From Roseiarcus sp963732155 (lineage in GTDB: Bacteria; Pseudomonadota; Alphaproteobacteria; Rhizobiales; Beijerinckiaceae): a stretch of 64,000 nucleotides of DNA. The stretch lies in contig CAVSYB010000013.1 of NCBI GenBank assembly GCA_963732155.1, positions 1,178,001 through 1,242,000 of the forward strand, in the 5' to 3' direction. Within the stretch, counting starts at the first letter, position 1; each line of letters starts with the position of its first letter. The notes under the pieces were generated by a model. That model was not told the origin of the DNA and did no database searches. It worked only from the letters and a program-made list of their open reading frames with translations. The position numbers and the translations under genes are program-made. Of the stretch, positions 16,886 to 27,408 are shown in pieces.

Positions 16886-17268
16886 CGTTCGCCTTCACGC
16901 TCCCCTTCTTGATCGCCGGGGCCGCCCCCGCCAGGCAAGCCGCCAAGGCGTCGACGCCCCAGACCCGAAGCAAAGCCGGCCAGGAGCCGCTCAATCCCAT
17001 GGCGACCGACCAGGAACCACGCTGCGGCGCTTCCGGCTTTTTCCGACGAGCCGTCTCTGCGGGAATCAGACGGCCGGGCCTTCGTCAGCCTTTACAAGGA
17101 ACGCGCGAAGGCTATCCTAGCGCTACACGGGCGACAAGAGGCGCGCGGTCGAGACCCATCGGAGAAATCCGCTCACCCGAAACAGGCGAGGGCCTCAAAA
17201 CGGGTTCGGACCTCCTTCCGGCGACGGAGATGGAATCCGGGGCCGGGCAAGACGGACGGAGATCGCTC
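16886..17268. other. Divergent intergenic region
   Basis: 383 bases separate the starts of the FGE-fold gene and the DUF4399 gene, which diverge. The plus-strand frame is open through it, but no good start or coding pattern is visible before 17269. I take it as a shared promoter region; no specific operator was identified. Confidence 0.4.
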
Positions 17269-18450
17269 ATGAGGGGCTTGGCTCTTGCGCTCCTGGCGTG
17301 GCTGGCCAGCTTAACTGCGGGCGGGGTCGCGCTGGCCCAGTCCGCCGCCACCGGCGGTCCTTCTCCTTCGCCGCCCGGCGCCGCGGTCTATTTCGTCGAC
17401 CTGAAGGACGGCGCGACGATTGGACCCCAGACCACGGTTCACTTTGGCCTGCGCGGCATGGGGGTCGCGCCGGCTGGCTCGGACAAGCCGAACACCGGAC
17501 ATCACCATCTTCTGATCGACACCGACCTGCCCCCGCTGGATCAACCAATTCCAAATGACTTCAATCACTTGCATTTTGGCGCCGGGCAAACCGAAGCCGA
17601 CCTGACCCTGTCGCCGGGTGCCCACACGTTGCAGCTTCTGCTCGGCGACAAGAATCACATTCCGCATTCGCCGCCGGTGATGTCCGAGCGCATTCACGTC
17701 ACCGTCGTCGAGACGCCACCCCCGCCCGCCGCTCAGGTCGCGCCCCCGCCGCCGGCCGCGCCCGCAGCGGCCGTGACGGCGGAATCACCGACCCGCCGTC
17801 CATCGCCGCCGGGCGCCAAGGTTTTCATCATCTCTCCGGCGGACGGCGCCGCCGTGCCGCTCACGCTGACGGTGCGCTTTGGCATCGTCAACATGACGCT
17901 CGCGCGCGCGGGGGTCGATACGCCCTATTCCGGGCACCATCATCTGCTGATCGATGCGCCACTGCCGCCGCTCGACCAACCGATCCCGAACGATGAAAAC
18001 CACCTGCATTTCGGGGCCGGGCAGACCGAGGCGACCATCACTCTGACGCCGGGCAGGCACACCCTGCAACTGTTGCTCGGCGACTTCGAGCACATGCCGC
18101 ACGACCCGCCCGTTTTCTCCGCGCCCATCACCGTCGTCGCGGGCGACGTCGCGCAGCGCAAGAATTGCAGGGCTGGCGAAGCCCTCGATTCAAACGGCGA
18201 GTGCCGGCCGCACGCAGCGGCGCAATCGACCCGCAAGCCGGCGCCGCGCAGACAGGCCGTCCTGCCGCGCCCGGGCTTCGCGCCCAAACGCGCGCGCCCG
18301 GTTGCGCCGGGCGAAGAAGACTTCCCCGTCGCCGGTCCCGCGGCTCCGCAATCGGGAGAAGGATTTAACGATCTGCGGCGCTGCCAGCCCGGCACCCACG
18401 CGGAATCTTTCCCCAGCAGCCAGGGATACCGCTGCGCGCTGGATCGATGA
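17269..18450 (+). CDS. Exported tandem DUF4399 protein
   Basis: 393 residues with a signal peptide (about 1-23). Two DUF4399 domains (37-147 and 182-291) are joined by a Pro/Ala linker. Each has the same histidine set: HHH at 78-80 and 223-225, HLH at 100-102 and 245-247, and further His at 130/133 and 275/278. That density suggests metal binding or a carbohydrate-like ligand site. The C-terminal region has Cys at 300, 312, 372 and 389, with a short repeat-like CxxG motif. The ATG has GGAG upstream and starts the signal peptide; longer upstream frames lack coding character. Function unknown. Confidence 0.85.
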   Translation: MRGLALALLAWLASLTAGGVALAQSAATGGPSPSPPGAAVYFVDLKDGATIGPQTTVHFGLRGMGVAPAGSDKPNTGHHHLLIDTDLPPLDQPIPNDFNHLHFGAGQTEADLTLSPGAHTLQLLLGDKNHIPHSPPVMSERIHVTVVETPPPPAAQVAPPPPAAPAAAVTAESPTRRPSPPGAKVFIISPADGAAVPLTLTVRFGIVNMTLARAGVDTPYSGHHHLLIDAPLPPLDQPIPNDENHLHFGAGQTEATITLTPGRHTLQLLLGDFEHMPHDPPVFSAPITVVAGDVAQRKNCRAGEALDSNGECRPHAAAQSTRKPAPRRQAVLPRPGFAPKRARPVAPGEEDFPVAGPAAPQSGEGFNDLRRCQPGTHAESFPSSQGYRCALDR

Positions 18451-18525
18451 GGCGCCGGCCCCGCAACGAGAATGCGCCGCGCCGCGACGTCCGCGCGCTC
18501 AGGCGCCCGCCGGCGAGCGCCCGGC

Positions 18526-20154
<1,629 letters not shown>

Positions 20155-20333
20155 CGGCTTCCTCCCCCGTTCCGTTCGAGTGCGCCTGGCGGCGACAAAA
20201 ATGTCACGAACGCAGGCCTTTGCGCGTAGCATGGCGCCCGGCGCGCCGCGAGGCAAATTGCCGGGCGCAGCATGTGTCGATAGCATGAATGCGCGCGGCC
20301 GCAAGACAATCGCGCCGCGAAGGGGCGTTGCGT

Positions 20334-20783
20334 ATGGCCGATCAGACAGGCGAGAGCGACCCGTTGCGGGTGTGGTTCCGGTTGATGCGCCTGGAGACGC
20401 GCATGCGCACCGCCGTCGCCGAAGGTCTGCGCCGCATCGGCCTGTCGGTGCCGCAATGCGACGTGCTGACCACGCTGACCGAAAAGGAGGGGGTCAGCCA
20501 GCAGGGCCTCGCCGAGCGCCTCTATGTCACCAAGGGCAATATTTCGGGGCTGATCGATCGGCTCGTCGCGGCGGGGCTGGTCGAACGCCGCGCGATCGCC
20601 GCCGACAAGCGTCAACATGCGATCTTTCTGACCCCGGCCGGCCGCAAGGCGGCGGAGGCTGCGATCGCCTGCCAGCGCCGCTTCGTCGCCCGCACCATCG
20701 GCCGCCTGCCGCCCGATCAACTGTCGACGCTGGAGCGTCTGCTCATCGCCACGCGCGACCTCGTGCGCGCGCCGGGGGAGTGA
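20334..20783 (+). CDS. MarR-family transcriptional regulator
   Basis: 149 residues. The winged helix-turn-helix is centred on GVSQQGLAERLYVTKGNISGLIDRL, whose pattern is a classic MarR recognition region, followed by the wing VERRAIAADKRQHAIFLT. It shares an upstream region of about 180 bases with the divergent acyl-CoA ligase gene, so it probably represses that gene and itself and responds to an acid or acyl-CoA. No obvious perfect palindrome was found there by eye. Confidence 0.9.
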   Translation: MADQTGESDPLRVWFRLMRLETRMRTAVAEGLRRIGLSVPQCDVLTTLTEKEGVSQQGLAERLYVTKGNISGLIDRLVAAGLVERRAIAADKRQHAIFLTPAGRKAAEAAIACQRRFVARTIGRLPPDQLSTLERLLIATRDLVRAPGE

Positions 20784-20798
20784 AGGGGAGGGCGCTTC

Positions 20799-21512
20799 CT
20801 ACCGGCGCGTCCGCAGTTCCGCGAACAACGCCGGCAGGGCGGCGATGTCCACGACCACATGATCGGCGTGGGGCGCGAGGTCTTCGCGCGAGGCGGGGCC
20901 GGAAAGCACGCCGATCGCCATCGCGCCGGCCGCCCGCGCGGCGTCGAGATCGTGTCTGGAATCCCCGACCACCGCCACCTCGCGCGGCTCGAGGCCGAGG
21001 CGGCGCGCGAAGGCGAGCACCATGCCGGGTTCGGGCTTGCCGCCATGGCCGGAATCGTAACCGGCGACAAATTCGACGTCGTTCGAAAGGCCCAGGGCCT
21101 CGACGTGCCGTCTGGCGCCCGCCTCGGAATCGTTGGTGGCGACGCCGAGGCGCAGGCCTTGCCCTCTCAGCGCCGCGAACACTTCGCGCGGGCGCCCGAT
21201 CGGCGTCAGCGATTTGAGGGACTCCGCCGCGCTCAGCGAATCGATCTCTTGCCTCAGCGCCGCATAGTCGGTGCGCCCGATGGCCCGTCCCCATATTTCG
21301 CCATAATGCGCCGAAGAACCGGCGATGATCGGCGAGGTCGCGCGAAAGCGCTTGTCCTCCAGTGAGAAATGCAGGGCGTCGGCCTGGGCGCGCATCGCGG
21401 ACGCCTCGCCTTTGGCCAGAGCGCCCATGACGGCGTGGATGGCGGGCCCCCACGTCCTGTCAAAATCGATAAGCGTTCCATCCTTGTCGAACAGAACGGC
21501 GGCGATGGCCAT
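20799..21512 (-). CDS. HAD-family hydrolase (phosphoglycolate phosphatase-like)
   Basis: 237 residues. HAD motif I is FDKDGTL (nucleophile Asp9, Asp11), motif II the Thr of GVATNDS, motif III the Lys of GGKPEPG, and motif IV GDSRHDLDAA. The cap lies between motif I and II, as in Gph-type phosphatases. The start was set at the ATG giving MAIAAVLFDKDG. It ends 15 bases from the convergent MarR gene. Substrate could be phosphoglycolate or another small phosphate ester. Confidence 0.9.
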   Translation of the reverse strand: MAIAAVLFDKDGTLIDFDRTWGPAIHAVMGALAKGEASAMRAQADALHFSLEDKRFRATSPIIAGSSAHYGEIWGRAIGRTDYAALRQEIDSLSAAESLKSLTPIGRPREVFAALRGQGLRLGVATNDSEAGARRHVEALGLSNDVEFVAGYDSGHGGKPEPGMVLAFARRLGLEPREVAVVGDSRHDLDAARAAGAMAIGVLSGPASREDLAPHADHVVVDIAALPALFAELRTRR

Positions 21513-21718
21513 GAGGACCCTTTCACGATCGGGGGCGACGCGGGCGAGGCGATAGCATATCGTGGCTTGCCGTTCGCGCCTCGCGGCGCGCCTTTGGAAA
21601 ATCGCCAAGACGAATATGAAGCGCCGAATTTGTCGCCGGGGAGGGGGAGGCCGCGGTCGCCGATCGAGCGGCAAGACGAAGCCGGCCGATCGGCCGCCGG
21701 CGAACCGGGCGCGCGCCG

Positions 21719-23149
21719 ATGGTTGACCTTCTTCTTTCGTCGGCGACAGGCCTGCGCCGCCGCTTGCTGGCCCGCGAGATCTCCAGCGTCGAGCTGGCGC
21801 TCCGATCGCTGGCGAGGATCGCGGCGGTCAATCCCGGGCTCAATGCGCTGATCGCGCTCGATCCTGACGGCGCATTGGCCGCCGCCGCCGAGTCCGATCG
21901 GCGCATCGCGCGCGGCGAGGCGCGTCCGCTCGAAGGTCTGCCGATCAGCATCAAGGATGCATTCAACGTCGCCGGCTTTCCTGCCAGCGTTGGCGCGCCC
22001 GCGCTAAAGGACCGCCGGCCGGCGGTCGACGCCCCCGCCGTCGCAAGGCTGCGCGAGGCCGGCGCCGTCATCCTCGGCAAATCGAACACGCCGGTGTTCG
22101 CCAGCGATTTTCAGACCTACAACCCGGTTTACGGCGTGACCAACCATCCGTTGAATCCGGCTCTTTCGCCGGGCGGCTCGTCGGGCGGCGCGGCGGCGGC
22201 GATCGCCAGCGGCATGTCGGCGCTGGAGCTCGGGTCCGACCTCGGCGGCTCGATCCGCTGGCCGGCCCATGCTTGCGGAATCTTTGGCCACAAGACGACC
22301 TGGGGCCTCGTTTCGACGCATGGCTCGGTGCCGCCTCCGCCCCACAAGATTCTCCTGCGCGACGCCGATTGCCTGGTGGCGGGCCCTCTGGCCCGGTCGC
22401 CGGACGATCTCGCGCTGATGCTGGAGGTCATCGCCGGGCCGCGCGTCGGGCCGCGGCGAACGCCATTGCGACCGCCGCGGCGAACCGGCGCCGCGGGCTT
22501 GCGCGTCGCGCTATGGGCGAGCGATCCGTTCGCGCCCGTCGATTCCAGCGTGCGTGAAGCGGTGGAGGAGGCGGCGCGGCGGCTCGCGGCGATGGGCGCG
22601 CAGATCGACGCCGCCGCGCGCCCTGGCCTCGGCTTCGCCGAAGCGTTCAAGCTGTTCGCGCTCTACAATTATGGCATTGTCGCCTATGGCCTGCCGGAGA
22701 AGCTGCGCAACCGGCTCGCGGCGGCCGCTTCGAGCTTTGGCAAAGGCGATCTTTCGCATCGCGCGCTGCAGGCGCGCGGCGCAAGGCTGACGCCGGGCGA
22801 CTACCGTGTGATGGAGATGCGGCGGCTCGAGCTGCAACGACGCTGGGCGCGGTTCTTCGAACAATTCGACGTGCTGCTCTGCCCTCCGGCGCCAGTCGGC
22901 GCGATTCCTCACGATCACCAGCCCGACGTTCATCAGCGCGTCCTTCGAGTGGACGGGATCGCACGGCCGTATCTCGACTTGCTGCAATGGTCGGCGCTGG
23001 CCAGCGGCCCGGGCCTGCCCGCCACTGTCGCGCCGGTCGACCTCGGCCCTGACGGGCTGCCGCGCGGCGTCCAGATCATCGCCGCGATGGGTGAGGATCT
23101 GACGGCGATCGCCGTTGCGGCGATGATCGCCCCGTCCGACGCGAGCTGA
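21719..23149 (+). CDS. Amidase-signature family hydrolase
   Basis: 476 residues with the full Ser-cisSer-Lys triad: Lys79 (SIKDAF), Ser154 (PGGSSGG) and nucleophile Ser178 (DLGGSIR). The flanking GKSNTPVF segment is also typical. It hydrolyses an amide or ester of unknown substrate. It is not next to gatB/gatC, so it is unlikely to be the transamidosome subunit. Its upstream region is shared with the divergent HAD gene. Confidence 0.92.
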   Translation: MVDLLLSSATGLRRRLLAREISSVELALRSLARIAAVNPGLNALIALDPDGALAAAAESDRRIARGEARPLEGLPISIKDAFNVAGFPASVGAPALKDRRPAVDAPAVARLREAGAVILGKSNTPVFASDFQTYNPVYGVTNHPLNPALSPGGSSGGAAAAIASGMSALELGSDLGGSIRWPAHACGIFGHKTTWGLVSTHGSVPPPPHKILLRDADCLVAGPLARSPDDLALMLEVIAGPRVGPRRTPLRPPRRTGAAGLRVALWASDPFAPVDSSVREAVEEAARRLAAMGAQIDAAARPGLGFAEAFKLFALYNYGIVAYGLPEKLRNRLAAAASSFGKGDLSHRALQARGARLTPGDYRVMEMRRLELQRRWARFFEQFDVLLCPPAPVGAIPHDHQPDVHQRVLRVDGIARPYLDLLQWSALASGPGLPATVAPVDLGPDGLPRGVQIIAAMGEDLTAIAVAAMIAPSDAS

Positions 23150-23331
23150 CGATTTGTGGTCGCGCGCCGACGCGCGGCTTCGCCGGCGCCTTGGCCGCGA
23201 CGGGCGCCTGGCTCGCCTTCAGAACGGTCGCGAGGCGGCCTTAAGCGGCCTTTAACCCCATTCGTTCAAATTGCAGCGACCTCGCCGCTCGCGGGGCCAA
23301 GCGTCGCGTCATGCGTAGTGAGGGCGTTTCC

Positions 23332-23541
23332 ATGCGTCACGAACCAACCGCCAATCCCGAAATCATCGAGCAGCGAGCTGGCGAGAGCAAGCTGTTGTCC
23401 CGCCTTTATCGCGAGGTCGGCCTGGCCGCCGTCGCGGCCGAGCTCAATTTGCAAGGCGCCGCGCTCGAGCCCGACCTGGCGGAGGCCGTTGAACGGGGCG
23501 CCTTATTGTTGGCGCCGCGGCGCAGCATATTCGTCGGGTGA
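23332..23541 (+). CDS. Small hypothetical protein
   Basis: 69 residues from the ATG chosen here (another in-frame ATG lies 21 bases upstream). Mostly helical, acidic in the middle, ending RRSIFVG. No family recognised. It has no signal peptide. The amino-acid pattern (LLSRLYREVGLAAVAAELNL) looks genuinely coded and not like antisense. Confidence 0.55.
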   Translation: MRHEPTANPEIIEQRAGESKLLSRLYREVGLAAVAAELNLQGAALEPDLAEAVERGALLLAPRRSIFVG

Positions 23542-23596
23542 AGGCCTTCCTCCCCTAGCCGGGCGGCGGCGCGCCTCGCACGGGTAGGCACTGCTT

Positions 23597-24514
23597 ATGT
23601 TATTGCTCGATCGACGCCGTTTCCTCACCGGCGGGGGCGTTCTGGTCGCCGGGGCGGCCGGATTGGCCGGCTCCGCCGGCGCCGTCGAAGCCGCAACGCG
23701 GCTCGAGCTGACCCCGTACGCGGTGTCGCCGCCCGGCTGGCCCGCCGACCTCACGCTGAAAATCGCCGTGATCGCCGATATCCATGCCTGCGATCCGTGG
23801 ATGCCGGCCGAGCGGATCGCCTCGATCGTCGATCTGGCCAATGCGCAGAAGCCCGACCTCACGGTGCTGCTGGGCGACTTTGTCGGCGCGCAGCATTTTG
23901 TGACGCGTTATCTGCCTCCCGGCGCATGGGCCGAGCAGCTTGCCCGGCTGGAAGCGTCGCTCGGGGTCTACGCGATCCTCGGCAACCACGACTGGTGGTC
24001 GGCGGCGGTGCCCACCGATCCACCCGACAATGCGCAGAGCGTGCGCAACGCAGTGCTCGGCGCAGGCATTCCGGTTCTCGAAAACGCCGCCCTGCCGCTC
24101 AGCCTTGACGGCCGGCCGTTCTGGCTTGTCGGGCTCGGCGATCAACTGGCGCACCGGTGGGGGCGGCGCCACGCGCACGGCAACGACGATCTCGCGAGCG
24201 CTCTGCGCGAGGTCAATGACGAGGCGCCGGCGATCCTGCTCGCGCACGAACCTTTCATCTTTCCCAAGACGCCCGATCGAATTGCGCTGACGCTGTGCGG
24301 CCACACCCATGGCGGCCAAGTCAATCTGCCGTTCATCGGCGCGCCCTTCGCGCCGACGATGCGCGGCGTCAAGCGCTACCTCTACGGGCTTTACGTCGAA
24401 GGCGCGCGCCGGATGATCGTCTCGGGCGGGCTTGGCACGTCGCACGTGCCCGTGCGCTTCAATTGTCCGCCCGAGGTCGTGGTCGTCACCGTGAGCGGCG
24501 CCGCCGCCGCATGA
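23597..24514 (+). CDS. Exported metallophosphoesterase
   Basis: 305 residues. The N-terminus has a twin-arginine-like signal (DRRRFLTGGG) followed by a hydrophobic segment. All calcineurin-like metal motifs are present: D61xH63, GD94, GNHD (129-132), the His of LLAHEPF and GHTHGGQ. It resembles YkuE/YaeI phosphoesterases that act on phospholipids or other phosphate esters at the membrane. Tat export would deliver the folded metalloenzyme to the periplasm. Confidence 0.92.
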   Translation: MLLLDRRRFLTGGGVLVAGAAGLAGSAGAVEAATRLELTPYAVSPPGWPADLTLKIAVIADIHACDPWMPAERIASIVDLANAQKPDLTVLLGDFVGAQHFVTRYLPPGAWAEQLARLEASLGVYAILGNHDWWSAAVPTDPPDNAQSVRNAVLGAGIPVLENAALPLSLDGRPFWLVGLGDQLAHRWGRRHAHGNDDLASALREVNDEAPAILLAHEPFIFPKTPDRIALTLCGHTHGGQVNLPFIGAPFAPTMRGVKRYLYGLYVEGARRMIVSGGLGTSHVPVRFNCPPEVVVVTVSGAAAA

Positions 24515-24632
24515 GCCGCGACGCGTCTTGCGGGCGCTTCCGCGCGAAGCGACGCGTCGCGACGACGCGCCGACAAGCAAGCTCAAACTGATGTGAAGCG
24601 ATCTCTTGGCGGGCTTCGACGCTGCTCGAACC

Positions 24633-25073
24633 TCATGCGCCCTCGACCGAAAAATCGATCTCGATATTGTCGCGCGTCGCATGCGAATACGGGCAGATCT
24701 TTTCGTGCGCCTCCTCGACGAACGCCTTGAGTTCGGCTGTCGGGAGCGAACGGTCGACGACCGTCATCTTGACGGCGAGTCCAAACCCGCCGGCTTCGCG
24801 CGGACCTATAGAAACGGCGCAAGTCACCGCGGCGCCCGTCGCATTCTTCTTGTGGTTCTTGGCGACGAAGTCGAGCGCGCCGCCGAAACAGGCGGCGTAG
24901 CCGGCCGCGAACAGATGCTCGGGCGTTGTCGTGCCGGGCTTGCCGGGACCGCCCATCTCCTTGCGAACGGACAGGTCGACGCTGACGCTTCCGTCGGTCG
25001 TCTCGCTATGGCCGTTGCGCCCGCCGGTGTTGGTGGCGGTCGCCGTGACGAGCGGCTTGATCTTCGAAATCAT
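24633..25073 (-). CDS. ohr: Organic hydroperoxide resistance protein (Ohr/OsmC family)
   Basis: 146 residues. The two redox cysteines are Cys62 (YAACFGGAL) and Cys127 (ICPYSHATR), the pattern of Ohr rather than OsmC. It reduces organic hydroperoxides using lipoyl-dependent electrons in the cytoplasm. No OhrR regulator is adjacent. The MarR gene at 20334 is not its neighbour and is more likely linked to the acyl-CoA ligase. Confidence 0.93.
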   Translation of the reverse strand: MISKIKPLVTATATNTGGRNGHSETTDGSVSVDLSVRKEMGGPGKPGTTTPEHLFAAGYAACFGGALDFVAKNHKKNATGAAVTCAVSIGPREAGGFGLAVKMTVVDRSLPTAELKAFVEEAHEKICPYSHATRDNIEIDFSVEGA

Positions 25074-25183
25074 GACGGGCTCCTGGGGCCGAGGGAGAAG
25101 CCCGGATATTACGCGCGCGCGGCTCGACGGCCAAGGGCGCGGCGCGATTTTCCGACGACGGGCGCCGGCGCGCGGAGCGCCGC

Positions 25184-25807
25184 CTATTTGACGACGACCC
25201 TCGTTCCCAAATGGATGCGCTTGTAGAGGTCGATCACGTCAATGTCGCGCATGCGGATGCAGCCGGAAGAAACGCTCTGGCCGATTTCGCTGGGTTCGTT
25301 GGTGCCATGAATGCGGTAGAGCGTGTCGTGATTGCCTTGGTAAAGATAGAGCGCGCGGGCGCCCAAGGGGTTGTCGTAGGCGCCGGCGAGCGGCCCGTGC
25401 GCGCGATAGGCCTGGAATTCCGGCCATCGCTCCATGATCAATTCAGTCGGCATCCAGGTCGGCCACTCGGCCATCCGGCCGACAGTGGCCTCGCCGGTCC
25501 AGCCGTAGGCCTCGGCCCCGGTGGCGACCCGGTACAGGATCGCCTGCTTGCCGGGCAGGACGAAATAAAGGTTCCGCGCGGCGGTGTCGACGACGATCGT
25601 GCCCGGCGCCTCGCCGGTCGGGTCGGGCACCTGATAGCGGGCGGTCGGAATTCGCGCTTCGTCCGGCGGCGCCAGGGCCATCATCTCGGCGTCGCGCGCC
25701 GTGAGTTTCGGGTCGGGCACCGCGGCGCCCGTCAGCGTGCTCTGGCACCCGCCCAACAGCGCGGCCGACAACATCGCAACGACTAACAATACGGATCTCG
25801 CAGCCAT
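25184..25807 (-). CDS. L,D-transpeptidase lipoprotein (YkuD domain)
   Basis: 207 residues. The signal ends in a lipobox LLGGC (Cys21), so this is a lipoprotein. The YkuD catalytic region shows His167 (RIHGTNEP) and Cys183 (SSGCIRM). It would cross-link peptidoglycan 3-3 or attach proteins to it in the periplasm. The catalytic block is nearly the same as in the second L,D-transpeptidase encoded at 31264, so the two are paralogues. Confidence 0.94.
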   Translation of the reverse strand: MAARSVLLVVAMLSAALLGGCQSTLTGAAVPDPKLTARDAEMMALAPPDEARIPTARYQVPDPTGEAPGTIVVDTAARNLYFVLPGKQAILYRVATGAEAYGWTGEATVGRMAEWPTWMPTELIMERWPEFQAYRAHGPLAGAYDNPLGARALYLYQGNHDTLYRIHGTNEPSEIGQSVSSGCIRMRDIDVIDLYKRIHLGTRVVVK

Positions 25808-26365
25808 CCCCGGTCTCGCTCAATTCGCTGTAAGCTTCGGTTACCATAGGCGCCCGGGGTTAATCGACCCTTCGCGCCCCTCTGACTTGCGGCCGAACTG
25901 CGGCGTTAATGCCACTGAATCGTGTCGTTGAAAACTCCGAAAGTGACTTTTCGTCCCGCTTCCTGCCAACAGGCGCGTCGCGCGCCGCCGCCGATGCGCC
26001 CCGCTTACGGGATGGCCCGGACCGCGCCCTCGCCGGAGGCCGCGGGATCGCCTTGGGGCGTCAGGCTTTTCGGACAAGATCGTGGGCCGATCGGAGTCGG
26101 CGACAGCAATTCGGCGTGAAAGGGCGTCGCGCGAACGTCGCAGACCATCGCCGGGGAGCCGCGAGCCAAGCTCGGCCCCTGCGACGATTCGACGCCCGGC
26201 GCGCTCGTCGCACCGCTTGCCGCGTGGCGAGGCTCATCCGCCGAGCGTCCGACCTCTCGCAGCGAGGCGATCTTCACCGGCCGACCATCGCTGCGCTTGA
26301 CGCGCGCCGCTGAGCCGGCCATGCCTCCGGCCTCGTTTTTCACCTCGCCGTCAATGGACCAGGGC
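25808..26365. other. Long intergenic region upstream of the GapR-type gene
   Basis: 558 bases with no gene I can support. Short open frames exist on both strands but show no domain and no ribosome sites. It contains the leader of the L,D-transpeptidase lipoprotein on the left and the promoter of the GapR-type gene on the right. A small RNA cannot be excluded. Confidence 0.35.
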
Positions 26366-26623
26366 ATGAGCACGGACAACGCCAGCACGGATCACGTCAA
26401 CGCCGGCCATTTGCGGGCGTTCATCGAAAGAATCGAAAAGCTCGAAGAAGAGAAGAAAGCCATCGCCGAAGATATCAAGGAGGTCTATGGCGAGGCCAAG
26501 GGCACCGGGTTCGACACCAAAATCATCCGCAAAATCGTCTCAATTCGCAAGCAAGACCGCGACAAGCGTCGCGAGGAAGAGGAGATCCTCGATCTCTACC
26601 TGTCGGCGCTCGGCATCGAGTAA
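26366..26623 (+). CDS. DUF2312 (GapR-family) nucleoid-associated protein
   Basis: 85 residues, almost entirely charged coiled coil: HLRAFIERIEKLEEEKKAIA, then IKEVYGEAKGTGFD and IRKIVSIRKQDRDKRREEEE. This is the DUF2312/UPF0335 family, whose Caulobacter member GapR clamps overtwisted DNA ahead of replication and transcription. The ATG giving MSTDNAST fits the family length; a second in-frame ATG lies 12 bases upstream. Some phage and plasmid relatives exist, but nothing here suggests mobile origin. Confidence 0.9.
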   Translation: MSTDNASTDHVNAGHLRAFIERIEKLEEEKKAIAEDIKEVYGEAKGTGFDTKIIRKIVSIRKQDRDKRREEEEILDLYLSALGIE

Positions 26624-26685
26624 CTTGCCGGGGGGCGCCGCAAGACTAGATTGCGCCCCCTTTTAACATATGGAAGGTGGATTGG

Positions 26686-27393
26686 ATGTCCGCACAGCCC
26701 GTCGAAGCGCGGCTCTCGCCTGATTCCTCAGGCCCGCCAGCCGCCGCCCGAGTGGCGGAGGCCTTCGCGGCGTCGATCGCCGGACGGCGGACTTTCGATG
26801 AGCCTTACCGCCATTATCTGATCGATGACTGCCTGCCGCGCGATGCGGCGGAGGAATTGGCCAATCTGCCTTTCGCGGCGCCGACGCTCGACGGCGTTTC
26901 GGGCAAGCGGGAGTTGCACAACGATCAGCGCAGCTATTTCGACGCTGCGGCGATGGCGCGCTTCCCGGTGATGCGGGCGGTCGCCGAAGCGCTGCAGTCG
27001 GTCAAGACCGCGCGGCTCATTCACGAGGCTTTCGGCGCGCCGATCGACGATACGTTTCTGCGCCTCGAATATGCGCAGGACATCGACGGCTTCTGGCTCG
27101 AGCCGCACACCGACCTCGGGGTCAAGAAATTCACCTGCCTCATCTATTTGTCGGAAGGCCCGGGTCACGAGACGCTCGGGACGGACATCTATTCGAGCCG
27201 GGACCGCCATTTCGGCGCGCCGCCGTTCAGGCGCGGCTCCGCGCTCGTCTTCGTGCCCGGCGACAACACATGGCACGGGTTCGAGAAGCGGCCGATCGAG
27301 GGCGTGCGCCGCTCGGTGATCCTGAACTACGTCACCCATGAATGGCGCGCGCGCGAGCAATTGTCCTATCCCAACGCGCCGGTCCGCCTCTGA
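26686..27393 (+). CDS. 2-oxoglutarate/Fe(II)-dependent oxygenase family protein
   Basis: 235 residues. The iron-binding facial triad is readable as HxD in EPHTDLG and the distal His in NTWHGFEKR, followed by RRSVILNYV, whose Arg would hold 2-oxoglutarate. A GGAAGG ribosome site precedes the chosen ATG by eight bases; a GTG start nine bases upstream is less likely. The substrate is unknown. Similar genes in alphaproteobacteria are annotated as 2OG-Fe(II) oxygenases, sometimes near polysaccharide genes. Confidence 0.83.
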   Translation: MSAQPVEARLSPDSSGPPAAARVAEAFAASIAGRRTFDEPYRHYLIDDCLPRDAAEELANLPFAAPTLDGVSGKRELHNDQRSYFDAAAMARFPVMRAVAEALQSVKTARLIHEAFGAPIDDTFLRLEYAQDIDGFWLEPHTDLGVKKFTCLIYLSEGPGHETLGTDIYSSRDRHFGAPPFRRGSALVFVPGDNTWHGFEKRPIEGVRRSVILNYVTHEWRAREQLSYPNAPVRL

Positions 27394-27408
27394 GGCGCGC
27401 CGCGGCGA

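Noticed and set aside
20799..25073. MarR gene as OhrR for ohr
   Set aside because: It is 4 kb from ohr and divergent from an acyl-CoA ligase; no OhrR-type N-terminal Cys is visible.
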